DNA from: Ophioceras dolichostomum
Lineage: Eukaryota; Ascomycota; Sordariomycetes; Magnaporthales; Ophioceraceae
Direction of reading: 5' to 3'
DNA length: 28,311 nt
NCBI GenBank assembly: GCA_003049485.1
Contig: PYST01000391.1
Span: 1 to 28,311 of the forward strand
Of the stretch, positions 8,319 to 19,218 are shown in pieces. Numbering within the stretch: the first letter of the stretch is position 1; the number at the start of each line of letters is the position of its first letter. A model generated the notes under the pieces. That model searched no databases. It saw only the letters and a list, made by a program, of their open reading frames with translations, and was not told the DNA's origin. Both the position numbers and the translations under genes were made by a program.

Positions 8319-10546
8319 ACTCCTTCCCTCTCCGGACTCTCCCTATCCTTCTCCTTGTCCGGGGGCAAGACTAGACGGATAGACCGGTTCGACCGGGTTT
8401 GACTCAGGGACGATCAAGGATGACCAAGGAAGGATGGCAGCAACGACGACGGACCGCGTTCGCCCTACGAAACACTTCCTCGGTTGTCCCCGGATGGTGG
8501 CGGCGACGAGCCCACATGGAAAAGCCGACGACTAAGACCGAAGCTCCATGTTTGCGGTCGGCCGCAGCAGGAGGGACTGATTGTAGCAGTGTGTGCAGGG
8601 CTATGGGTCCTCTGAGTCCAGAGCAGAATCCAATTCCGTTGAGGCGGCCGGACCTCTGTCGCTCTTGCTCGGCATCACGCATGCAGCACCCTCCCCCGCA
8701 TTCCATTGCCCCGGATGACTGACATCCATGCCGAGTTTTTCCAGGGAAAGGAACCTAAGCACCAGCCGCTCACTGCGGGCAACTGAAAGCCACAGCAGGG
8801 AAGAACCATGGACCCAATCACAATCCATCCATTTCGTATCCCCCACGGCGGGTAGGCATCCATCTTCATCCCAACTTGTCTTAGCTCCATTCCCAATCCC
8901 GTCCAGTAGCTGATGATAACGGGATGGGCCATCCCCGTACTGTCGTAACCTCGATTTCTTCAAAGAGTCTCACTCGATAACATCATTGCGCACGCAAAAA
9001 GATATCCTTACAACATAGTAGAATACCGAAAGGAGAGGGAAAAAGGAACCTCGGGGTGGGCAGAACAGTCTAGTCGATCTCACCGGCACTCCGCACTTGC
9101 AAGAGTCATGTACGGTGGGGAAACAAGCTCTGCGGGGGCTCCAGGCGCCCTGACCCTTTTTCCATCGATCTCCGTGCCCGCCCGAGGTTGAGGCTCTCGT
9201 CCCAGCAAATGCAAACCTCAGGTGCTGTGGCGGGTGACCGACGCCTCCTTTTCTCTTCTCTCCCGACTGAGTGGTGTGTGGTGTGGCAACGGAGTACCGA
9301 CTCGGCAGTCGACCCTCGAAAGAGGAAGAGCGTGTGTGTGTGAAAACATCATAGGATCGTGGGTTGGAGAATTACTTTCCCCGACTTTCCCCGCACAGGT
9401 CGGTTTCTCGCTGTTCCCCTAAAAGCGTTGTAGAAAATCAAACAAGCAAAACGAGTGAGCGCCACGTGTGGGTGGCATTGGCAGGTTGTAGGTGATTTCC
9501 TCTGAGACGACGAACGAGGAAAAAAGACGTTGATAGGGGAAGGAAGAAACGTTGTTACAGTATCATATCCGTACGCCACTTCAGCACATCAAAAAGAGAC
9601 GACAGAGGCCACCCCCGCTTGAAGGAAATATCGAAATGAGGCCTTGCGCTTTCGAGATAAGGACCTTCCTTGGCAGTGATGGGTTGATGGATGAACGCGT
9701 CAGACACGCGCGGGCGGCGGCGGCGACGCACTTAACCCAATCCATCCTGCTGATGCCAAGGGGCTGAGGTACTTTCTCTCTCCCTCTCTCTCTCGTTCGC
9801 TCGCCGACGTTCTGGTCTCGTCGCGATGTGACATTATTGCGACCGGATACGGAAACTCGCTCTGCCTTACGAATTACCTTAGATACCTAAAATTAAGTTA
9901 CCCAGCAACGGTGATTTTGCTGTGATCCCCCCTTCCCCCCTCAGAGGTCCAGTGATTTTGAGGGGAACGAGGCAGTTACCGTGGGTGGCAGTTTTCCCCC
10001 CTCAACCCTCGCCAGGCCTTCGCTCGAGTTGCGCCACCAAGTATAAGTTCCGTAGTGGCACTCACTCTTCTTTCATTTCCCGCGTTGTGAGCATACATGC
10101 ACTTGTTTGTTTCTAGTAGCAGCAGTGACCTTTCGTTTTCTTTTTGTGCCGCCTCCGGAATAAGATTAATGGGATTGGACCTGGTCCTTAAAGATCTACT
10201 TGTAACGGCACGGGCACAGCAGGGCGAGGAGGAGGGAAGGGAAGAGAACCTGAAATGAGAAAGAAAAGAGGGTTCGCTGCATGAACAAACTAAAAAATTC
10301 CTTCCTTCCTTCCCGCTTGTGGCATCGTGCGGGCATCCATCCATCTAGTACAGTTCAAACAAGCAAGCAGTGTGACAAGCCGTTTTGGAAAGGGACGGCA
10401 CAAGAAAGAAACAAACGGGAGTTGCCGCGGGCGAGCGACGGTGCGGTGCAGCTTGTGGTTTGCTTGTTTCTCCAGGATTCATGCATCACAGAACGTCCAC
10501 GACGACAGATGGGTGGTTCGCTTATGACCAACAGTACTTCGTTCTG

Positions 10547-10579
10547 CCGTAGGACCTACGGTATTCCGTACATACGGAA
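10547..10579. promoter_or_regulatory. Two adjacent palindromes with CCG/CGG ends
   Basis: CCGTAGG-A-CCTACGG occupies 10547-10561 and TTCCGTA-CA-TACGGAA occupies 10564-10579. The second contains CCG-N6-CGG and the first CCG-N9-CGG, spacings that could suit dimeric Zn2Cys6 regulators. No gene start lies nearby, so the function is inference. Confidence 0.4.
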
Positions 10580-11683
10580 CGCATGGCTGAGGCTCAGATT
10601 AGGCCTTAATAGTTGAATGAATGCCACAGAACAGAAAGCTTGGGGAAGGGGAGCAGATGGTCACGTTAGTAAGTTCCGAGCCGGGCCAGACTTAGCCCTG
10701 AAGCAAACGTTTTTGTTTGGCCCCTGAATATCCTGAATATCAAGACCGATAGACATTTGTCGCCACGCACGCTGTGGTCGTTGGGCTGCGGCTCGTTGAA
10801 GCAGAACGTACCTGGAAGTAGTGGTACAAGGGTTAGGCTAGATATGTACCTAACCATAGAAGCCTTCAAAGCAATGCTAGTAACATGGAAGGGGAAGAGA
10901 ACTTCATGTGGTGGTGATCCAGACCACAGACCACAGAATCAGAGTCACCGACAGTTGAGTCATGAATTGGGCTTTCGGATTGACCAGGAAAGTGTTGACC
11001 GTATATTCTGTCATGCCATCTATGTACATTCAGGCACTTGGCGACAACAACGGCTTTCCCGTCGCAAGTTTTTTGTTTATGTAAGTTTGATAAGAATTGG
11101 CTTATCCTGTTCCAGGAGGCATGGCAGGCTTGGTCAGACCGCGCACACGCAGAGTTGAAGATTGATGGTTCCGTTCGAGAAACAAAAAAAAAGAACCTCC
11201 GCGAGAAGTTCCCCCCTTCATTCCTCCTCCCTCACTCTCCGTACCGCCAGATCGGAAAGATTTTGCTCCTAACACACCATAGAAAACAAGGAGGGCCTGA
11301 ATCAAAAAGGGATGCAAAAAAAGATTTACATGAAATTTAAGAGGCTGTATTCTCTTTCCCGTCTTTGTTGCAAGACGCGTGGTCATGATGCGCTCGTGAA
11401 AAAGCCAAAACTCCATAGTGCGAAAGCAGAGGGAAAATAGAACACACCAAAAAGGTTTTTGAAGGAGACCCTCCCCCATTCTAGTAAGCGCCGTCCATTA
11501 CCGAAACCTCCCTTGAATCCACAGAAACCCTCACATCAACAAAGCCGAGAAAACGAAAAGGCGCGTCTCCGCCGTCCTGCCACGCACATACACCCGGGTA
11601 TTATGGGAAAACATGGAATGCTGTCGTGACGAAGGTGGGCGGCGGAGCACGCCAGGGCGCGGCAATGGTGTTGAGATGGTGAT

Positions 11684-12292
11684 TTACAGGACGAAGGCAG
11701 CCAGACCGACGACACCGGCCAGGCCGGCGCCCGAGAGGGCGGCCAGCTTGCCGGCAGCGGCGGTGGGGACCGTGCCCTTGGTGGTGCTGGTGGCCTTGGT
11801 CGGGACGGGCTTGGTGTAGTTGTGGCCGCACGTGTTGCACTCAACGACCTTGGAGGTGTACACCGGCTTGGTGACCGTGCAGGGGCAGTCGGTGATGGTC
11901 AGGGTGGTGGCCTGTGAAGTTGTTTGTTAGCTGCCGGATTCTCCTGTTGTTCTCTGGCTGCCCTGGATCGCGAAGAGCTGTTCCGATTCGGCAAGCCAAG
12001 CACCTCGGAGTCCACGTCTTCGAAGAATGTGTTCGGCCCCAGTTGCTCGGTATTGTCCAACCCGGAACCGCTCGCCCGCGACCCAGCTCATCCAGTCCTT
12101 GCTAGAATGCCCTCGTCGTCGTTGTCGTACCTTGGTGATGGTGTAGGTCTTGCCACCGTGGACGACCTCGGTCGGGGCCGGGCAGTAAGTGGTCAGAGCA
12201 GTGACGACCTCAGTGACGTACGTGACGTTGTCGTAGTGGGCAGACACGCCAGCGACGGCGGCAGCGACAAGGGCGATGGCGGAGAACTTCAT
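11684..12292 (-). CDS. ccg-6: CCG-6-like small secreted, probably GPI-anchored protein
   Basis: A 129-residue wall-type protein from two exons, 12292-12131 and 11911-11684, joined phase 0 across a 219-nt intron (GTACGA at 12130, CAG ending at 11912). Residues 1-18 form a signal peptide (MKFSAIALVAAAVAGVSA). The mature part carries the DNVTY, EVVTALTTYCP and TLTITDCPCTVTKP segments that I recognise from Neurospora clock-controlled protein 6 and relatives, five cysteines (37, 63, 65, 79, 82), NVT and NYT glycosylation sequons, and a Thr/Ser/Lys-rich spacer. A hydrophobic C-terminal stretch (about 112-129) fits a GPI attachment signal. Surface or wall localisation is inferred; biochemical function is unknown. 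Clock control is known for the Neurospora gene and is not shown here. It is isolated, with more than 3 kb free on each side. Confidence 0.82.
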
Positions 12293-12505
12293 TTTGACTG
12301 GTAGTTCGGTATTAAAGGACTCTTAAGAGGTGGTAAGAGAGGTAGGTGGGTAAGAGGTTGTAGGTTTTTTGTTTTTAGTTGTTGAGCGTTGGTTAACGAG
12401 TGAAATTGACTAAAAAGTCAGGGTTGCTGTTGGCTTGAACGAAGGAGTGTGTGGGTGAGGAAAGGAAGAGGAATCGAGAGAATATTGGAGGAGTGTGTGG
12501 AAAGT

Positions 12506-12513
12506 CTTATATA
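12506..12513 (-). promoter_or_regulatory. TATA box of the CCG-6-like gene
   Basis: The gene strand reads TATATAAG, ending 213 bp upstream of the ATG at 12292. The sequence between is C/T-rich on the gene strand, as expected for a fungal start region. This leaves a 5' UTR of roughly 180 nt. Confidence 0.6.
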
Positions 12514-15500
12514 CACAAGGCAGCGTTGCCATCGTGGTGGGCTCTGGACAGGCGGGCTGGACGGGCTGGGCAGGCTGGGCGTCCGGGAGACTGGCCTTGG
12601 CTTAAGATTGGGAGGATGGGATGAAGTGGGCACCCAAGCTCCTTGGGCAGGGACCTGAGCTCGACTGGGGGTGTGTGGTGGACAGTGGTGGACATGACCG
12701 GACATGGGTTGGAAGGCAATAGGAGGCGATAGTTGGGATGGCATGGGAACTCATTGGACGGAGGGAGAAAAGGTGGCTTCGGCGACAGGGTTGGGTGCTC
12801 CAAAGATAGGCGCCACCCATCTCACATCCAACGCTGGATGCAGCCGGACATGGCCATCACTCTCGCGGAGTCTCACCCACACGAGATATCTCTCGATTGG
12901 GACCCCAGGCAAGGGACAAACAAAAAAGGCGAACGGGGGAAAGTCCCGAGCGAAAATCTCAGATAGGGGGTGTGCGGGCTTCCACGAGGGACCCGCCTGG
13001 GAAAGGGGGTGTGTGGATCTGACGCCAAAGCTGCTAAGTGCTGATTAAAAGGAGAAATACCAGTGGGGCCAATGAAGCCAAAGAGACGGCGCTTCAACGG
13101 CAGAACTGGCCTGGCTAGCATGGGAAGTCAAACCTGCCCGAAAGCATGCCCGAGGACGCCGTTGCTGTCAGCTATTTTTTGGTGCCTTGTTATGCCCCCT
13201 CTCGCCCCTTTGCAGCAGGGGATTAATCGGTCAAGATCATTGCGGTGTTTCGTGCTCTGCGTGCACTGAGAGGGATCAAAGAGGGGCGCCTTCCAGGGGC
13301 TCAGCCTGGTATGATCGAATCATTTAGAGTAACGTTGTCCAGGACCGCTGGACGGATGGATGGATGGATAAGGAGGTACTGTGTAGGAATATCGATTAGC
13401 TCCTATCCTATGGAAGCCTGAACTGATCACTGATCCGACAGGATAGCGCTGCAGTGACTGATCGCGATGGCAGAATACGAGAAGGAACAACAGGAAGGAC
13501 GGAAAAACTTGATGTGGAAAAAAAATCGGGGGGCGTGGCCGTTTGCGCTCCGTCATCGAGCGGTTGCCCAGGCGGCTGCACCGCAATCTGCAGGTACCAG
13601 CACGCGGCCAACCAAGCTAACCCAGGCACGCAGGCACAGTTCGAGCCAGGCTTGCCAGGGGCAGGGGGGGCTGCTCGGAAGGGTGGTGTGGGCCCCAACC
13701 AGGAAGGCACCTTCGAGCGGAAATGAAAGGCCCCAAAATACTCTGGGTCCGTCCACCTCGTTCTTTTATCAGAACAGCTTGTGGCTTCCCTTCATTTTCC
13801 CCCGGTCAGGTTTGTCCGAGACAATTGGACGGAGCGACATGGGATAATAATGTCTCACCGGCCTGCTAGCGGAATTGATGGATGGGCTGAGGAGAGAACA
13901 GGAAGCAAAACTTGACGACGACGTTTTTCAAAGAAAGAGTCCGTTGCCACACTTCGTTCAGATTGGTGAGAACTTCCCTTCTGTGGTTCGTCTTGGCACG
14001 AACAAGCGCACATTGTGCTGTGTATTTGGGGGTGACAAAGCGTCAGCACTCAGCAGAAAGAAGAATTGTGAAGAAGAGGTGGCGGTCGGCTCAGGGGCTG
14101 CGTGGGATTCCCCTTGCCGATTGGTCAAATAGCCGTTATGAGATTGCCAGATCCGGGTTCCATGAGCCACCTACCGGACTTCCATGGACAAATGGACGAT
14201 TGGGTGGTGCTTGAAACTATCAACAAGCAGTCGGTCAAAATAATCTTCCCTCGCATGCATTTTGGCACGCTATCGCCAGACCGGGTCGAGTCAGTGACAG
14301 AGCCGATTTGCTGATAGCTGGGATTGGAATTGCAGTGGGGTCAGGTCGGTGATGTGGTGGCAATAATATGAATGCCTCCTCAATTAGTCCTCATGCTCTT
14401 TCGAGCCCGAGCATGTGTAGCTGTTCCTTGCCTGCCGATCAGCCTGCTTCTGGTCTCGCTTTTCGACTTGAATTTTCTCTTGTGGACCGAGCGTTTCCGT
14501 CAGGAGTGAGAGGACCGGCGGCGTAGCGCCGTTGGACAGAAAACGGGAGCTATTTCCATGCTATTTGGCGGTCTGGGCTGTGATAGATGTGATGGGATAG
14601 GAACCAGAGGATAAGCTGGGATGTTGAGAGGTGTCTTACTGGAAGCAAGACGCCACGCACTGCTCTGGATCTTGGTGACAGCGTCGGCACGACCTGCTCT
14701 GGACCAGTCCTGTCACTCCTGTGGAGATAAGATGCAAGATTCTGTCGGTCGGTCGTGTGCAGAACTGCAGTCAGTCACACACCCGCTGCAAACAGCAATC
14801 AGTCGCGAGACGGACGTCACAGGCGTCAGAGACGTTGGACCTTGGCGATTTGTACGCCAAGGCAGGCACCCCCCGATATCCCGGTCCCAGGAGATCTAGC
14901 CCTCCCTTCCGACTCCCTCCCCTGAATGATGATTCCCCTCGCCTAGATTCCCCCACGCCTGCATGTTATCTCTGTCCCACGAGCCAGGTACGCAAACAGG
15001 GAAGCATAATTCCCAAATATCAACAAGCAGCTGTCGTCCCCGGATCAATTTGCAAATACGATACGGGGGATGTCCTGGCCCTGAGGACCCCTTCCGGAAT
15101 GCGGAAAGCCATCGACGATAATTGACTCAGGGAAGTTTTGCGGGTTGAGGAGAAGAGGAGAATGCATAGAGTCCACAGACATGGAGAATTAGAGATCATA
15201 AAAATGTGCAGGGCGAGAAGAGAAGCTCCGGATAACGAGTCGCCGCCGTGGGGTGGTCGATGTGATGGGTCGCTCTCTCTCTCACAGGCAAGCGTCATCG
15301 AGATCACAGGCCAAACCCCTTTTGCACTCTCGTTTTCCCTGCTATTACGTTGCTTTAAAAGCTCCTTCAGCGGGTCCTGCGTTTGGCAAACCAGAGCGAG
15401 ATTGTGAAGTTTCCACCGATTCCAAATCCGGCATGTGACACGGCATACCCAATTTCCACATGAATTTCTTCAAGCCAGCAAGAGCCACCAACGAGAGTCG

Positions 15501-16344
15501 CGGCCAGTCAGCAACGAGATTGGACTCATTGGAGGCAGCCCGGACTAGCGGGCGCCGACATCAATGTTTTGACGACCTGTTTTGGGTATGGCATCTGTCA
15601 TCCAAAGATAAAGATAAAAAGACGCGACGGTCCTCCTTCTCCTGTTGCGACGCGTCGTGCATGAGCTGATACCTACCTCCCACCTACTTGACCTTCCCTG
15701 AGGCCTGCACTGATGAACTTGCCTGCATTGGTTGATGATCCCCTTCCTGTTCCGAATTTGGCAAGTTAGCATAGGTGCGAGTGCGAGTGCGGGTGCAACG
15801 CCTGAGTATGCAAGGCTTCGGATGACTATGCAGCTCGCCAGACTTCAGACTTTGTTGGGCTTTTTTGGAGATTGATGTGCTGACTGGCGTCCAGTCATCA
15901 TCGAATCGGAGGAGGTCAGCATGGGCTGCCGATCTCAAAACATCACGACGGTCTTTTTGGACATGTACGTCTCGCTGTATTACCAATAGTGTCGCTGACG
16001 GCGCAGCTTGTTTCTGTCTGTTTCTATCTCACCCACCACAACATTAGTCGTACTATTTGCGGCACAATGGCAGGATGATCTTTTTGATCGACGGGAGGTT
16101 TCGGACGGCACATCTCAGTCCCGCAGGCCGTCGGGGACCTCCCGGCCGCCTTTTGTCCACTCCGGACCTCCTGAAGTGTGATTTCTCGGCCTTCTTGTCA
16201 TGCCAACGGAGCTGTATGGACGGTACTCGCCCTCCGTGCCTGTCCGGGAGGCACGCACGGGAGCTTAGAGCCTAAGTCGCCGCCGGCCTTGGTGTTCCAC
16301 CGACCTGCGAGGTGAGGGGTTCAGACGAAGACGCAATGAAATGC

Positions 16345-16351
16345 TATATAT
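16345..16351 (+). promoter_or_regulatory. TATA box of the quinone oxidoreductase gene
   Basis: TATATAT lies about 147 bp upstream of the ATG at 16498. A TGACGTC (CRE-like) site follows at 16364-16370, inside the probable leader. Confidence 0.5.
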
Positions 16352-16497
16352 TTGCAAGAGCGATGACGTCCATGAGCTCCATTGTAGAGCAACTCACCTC
16401 TGAAATAGCCAAAGTGATCCCCCACGTCGACTAATAATCAGGCCCCTTCCATCTCCTGGCGATTTCGAGTTGAAATCCATCTCATCAGCCATTCACA

Positions 16498-17593
16498 ATG
16501 TCTGGGTTCATGAAAGCCGTGGGTAAGTGAGTTGCTTGAGTGGAATGGTTGCCCCGCATGAGATCATAGATTGATTAACTCACGGCCACCAGATATCCGG
16601 GGGGGCGCCGGCCCCGCCTCCGCACTCTTCATCAACGAGAGCACCCCGAAGCCGACCGCCCGCCCGGGCCAAGCCCTCGTCAAGGTCTCTGCCTTCGGGC
16701 TTAATCGCATGGACCTGATCCAGCGCGTGGGGCAGTACCCCTTGCCACCTCAGGCACCCAAGACGCTCGGCGTCGAGTTCAGCGGCGTCGTCGAGGCGCT
16801 GGGTGAGAACCCCACCAACGACGCCGCCGGGGCGCCCTTCCGCGTCGGCGACGAGGTGTTCGGACTCGCCTATGGCGGCGCATACGCGGAGCACATCGCG
16901 GTCAGCACGCGGATGCTCCTGCACAAGCCTGCGCACATGTCCTTCGAGCAGGCCGCAGGGATCCCCGAGACCTGGATCACCGCCACGCAGGCGCTCTTCG
17001 CCGTCAGCGACTTCGCGGCCGGCAAGACGGTGCTCTGGCACGCCGGAGCCTCGGGTGTCTCCATCGCCGGCATTCAGCTGGCGCGCAGGGCGGGAGCCGC
17101 AGCTGTGTTCGCCACGGCGGGTTCCGACGAGAAGTGTGGCTTCATTGTCTCCGACCTCGGGGCCGACGCCGCCTTCAACTACAAGACCCAGGACTGGGCC
17201 GCTGAGGTCCTCGCGGCTACAGGCGGGAAGGGGGTAGACATGATCATCGACTTCGTGGGCGGTGGGGATTACTTTCAGAAGAACCTGACCGCCGCCGCCG
17301 TCGGCGGCCACATTGTGCTGCTGGGCCTGTTGGGTGGGCTCATGGTCAAGGACGTGAACCTCGGCCCTTTGTTGTTCAAGCGGCTGCGTCTCGAGGGCAG
17401 CACCTTGCGGTCCCGCGACGAGGACTACCAGGGGAAGCTCCGCGATAAGCTGGAGGAGTACCTGCCCCTGTTCGAGACTGGAGAGCTCAAGGTTCTCATT
17501 GACAAGGTGCTGCCCTGGGAGAAGATCCAGGAGGCACACGAGTTGCTGGAGAAGAACGTCACCCGTGGCAAGATCATCTGTACGATTCCGTAG
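16498..17593 (+). CDS. PIG3-like NADPH:quinone oxidoreductase (zinc-free MDR family)
   Basis: A medium-chain reductase that would reduce quinones or related enones with NADPH. Exon 1 is only 25 nt (16498-16522). A 70-nt intron (GTAAGT at 16523, CACCAG ending at 16592) splits an Asp codon, and exon 2 runs 16593-17593, giving 341 residues. Seen: the N-terminal GroES-like fold with ALVKVSAFGLNRMDLIQRVGQYP and LGVEFSG; the nucleotide-binding loop HAGASGVSIAGIQLARRAGA at 158-177; FNYKTQDWAAEV; and the C-terminal IQEAHELLEKNVTRGKI. These match TP53I3/PIG3 quinone oxidoreductases, and the cysteine set of zinc alcohol dehydrogenases is missing. No targeting signal is visible, so it is probably cytosolic. 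It converges on the dienelactone hydrolase gene with 199 bp between stops. Physiological substrate unknown. Confidence 0.93.
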
Positions 17594-17792
17594 ATACCTC
17601 CCAGGTAATCGTGATGTGACACTGCTATATTGCTTCGGACCTTAATGCTAGCTAGCAAACCTGGCACCCACCTGGAGACACCCAATATGCGATCTCTTCT
17701 GTCATCGATCCGCATCCTGCCCAAGAAATTCACAACGCCAATAACCGTTTCGCGCCGTTCACAAATAAAAACTCACCGCAGTGTGATGATGG

Positions 17793-19218
17793 CTAATGCT
17801 CCACAAGCCAGTTCAGCATCTGTTCGTAGGCAGTCTCCTGAGCCAACTTGATCGTCTTATTCGAGTACTCGCCCACCACAGCAAAACCTAGAGTGACGGC
17901 AAACACGCACAGTGTAAGTAATTATGTCGAGGATGTCGAGGAACAAAGATGGAGAAATTGGAAGAGCGGCAACCCCTCGAGCGGGCGGGAGGGTGCGGTG
18001 CGCGGCAACCAGAAATATGATGACTCACCATGAGGCACTTCGGGATACACCTGAACCTCGTGCTCCTTGTTCTTCTTGGACAGCGTATCTTCCAGCGCGG
18101 TCCGAACCTCATCGGGGAACAACGGGTCGTTCTCGACACACACCAGACTGAGGGGCACCTCGACGTCCTGGAAGTCCGACGGCGACACCATAGTAGGGTG
18201 TGCCAGCGCGCCGACCTTGATCAGGGCCCCCGTGGTAGGCTTCGGGCCCGACTCCTCGTCGGCCGGTTTCTTGGCACCAGCAGCGGCTCCACCCCAGCCA
18301 GCCGCAACGGGCTGGTGCTTACCGGCCAGGAGGATGACGTATCTCCCGCCAAAGCAGTACCCGGCGGCGTAGATGCCGCCGCCGTTCGAGATGGCGTCCG
18401 CAAATTCCTCCTTACAGCCGTCGATGACCTTGTGCAGGATCGGCAGCACCTTCTCCTCGGTGTGGCGCGCCATCCACATGTCGATCATGAAGCTCTTGGC
18501 CGCCTCGACCGCCTTGAGCTTGACCGTGTCGAGCAGGGACAGGGAGCCCGACCCGGCCGCCCCCGTCTGCTGTATCTCGTCGGGTATCGCGGAGTGCGAG
18601 CTCGGGAATGCATCGCCGTCGAACAGGTCCGGCATGACAACCACGAACCCCTCGCTCGCGAACTTGTCCGCCTGGACCTGGTTGTTGGTCGACTTGTGGC
18701 CCGTGCCGCTGGTCAAGAGGAGGAGGAACTTCGCAGGTGCGTGGGGGTAGTCGCTGGGCTTGGAGACGTAGATCTATAGGGAGGGAGGAGGATGGAACGG
18801 GAATTGTGTTAGTCCGCCAAGAAGCAGGAACTGATGGAGAGAATAGAGAAGACAGAGAGTATAGCAGAACAAAAGTCAGACCTCAACATCATTGAGCTTC
18901 CTCAGCTCGCCCGTACCAGACTTCCCAGCAGCTAAGTCGCAGGCGCGCGCCGGTTAGCAAGAGCGACGACTCCCTTGACCCATTTCACGACCCGGCACCG
19001 ATTTGCAGGAGTGGTGGAAGGAGGCACGGTGGGAATGAATACGAACGGGTCGGCCGATCTGACACGCAGTGCTCGCCCATCGTGGGACCCTTCTGAGCAG
19101 GAGCGTCACCGGCGATCAGGGGCTCCGTTGAGCCGCTGCCCGCGGCCGGGGCCGCCGTGGCCGTGTCTTCGGCAGCATCGTTCTCGGGCGACCTCGTCGC
19201 CAAGTTTGCGTCGGCCAT
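17793..19218 (-). CDS. Dienelactone hydrolase family protein
   Basis: An alpha/beta hydrolase of the dienelactone hydrolase family, whose bacterial members open dienelactones in chloroaromatic breakdown; fungal substrates are mostly unknown. Four exons fit one frame: 19218-19047, 18931-18882, 18773-18029 and 17887-17793, giving 353 residues. Introns are 115, 108 and 141 nt; the first has an unusual GTTCGT donor and the second a weak GTCTGA donor. The triad is visible as Cys214 in GYCFGG, Asp290 in ENDPLFPDEV and His322 in VPHGFAV. The GEHCVSDRPTPAGKSGTGEL segment created by the exon 1-2 junction is typical of fungal members, which supports that splice. The first 46 residues (Ala/Glu/Thr-rich) are not part of the fold; Met47 at 19080 is a plausible alternative start. 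No targeting signal seen. Confidence 0.9.

Larger units (their letters stand above)
8252..11683. other. Gene-poor 3.4-kb region upstream of the acyl-CoA synthetase
   Basis: No frame shows a signal peptide, domain or convincing splice chain. The stretch contains the promoter hairpin (8267-8318), scattered G/C-rich sites of the CreA type (for example near 9110-9150), CT-rich microsatellites (about 9774-9800), a CTTC run near 10297-10314, and paired palindromes at 10547-10579. It probably holds the acyl-CoA synthetase promoter and the 3' UTR of the CCG-6-like gene, with room for an unrecognised non-coding transcript. Confidence 0.55.
12293..16497. other. Gene-poor 4.2-kb region between the CCG-6-like gene and the quinone oxidoreductase
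   Basis: Proximal parts are promoters: the TATA box at 12506-12513 on the left and TATATAT at 16345-16351 on the right. Between them no frame shows a domain, signal peptide or coherent exon chain; frames such as 13467-13847 and 14721-15125 have no family resemblance. A GGAT tetranucleotide run lies near 13353-13370. I see no transposon ends or RNA gene. Small spliced genes or non-coding RNAs cannot be excluded. Confidence 0.55.

Noticed and set aside
16580..17539. 319-codon minus-strand frame opposite the quinone oxidoreductase
   Set aside because: Same cause: codon bias of the plus-strand gene. It has no family resemblance.
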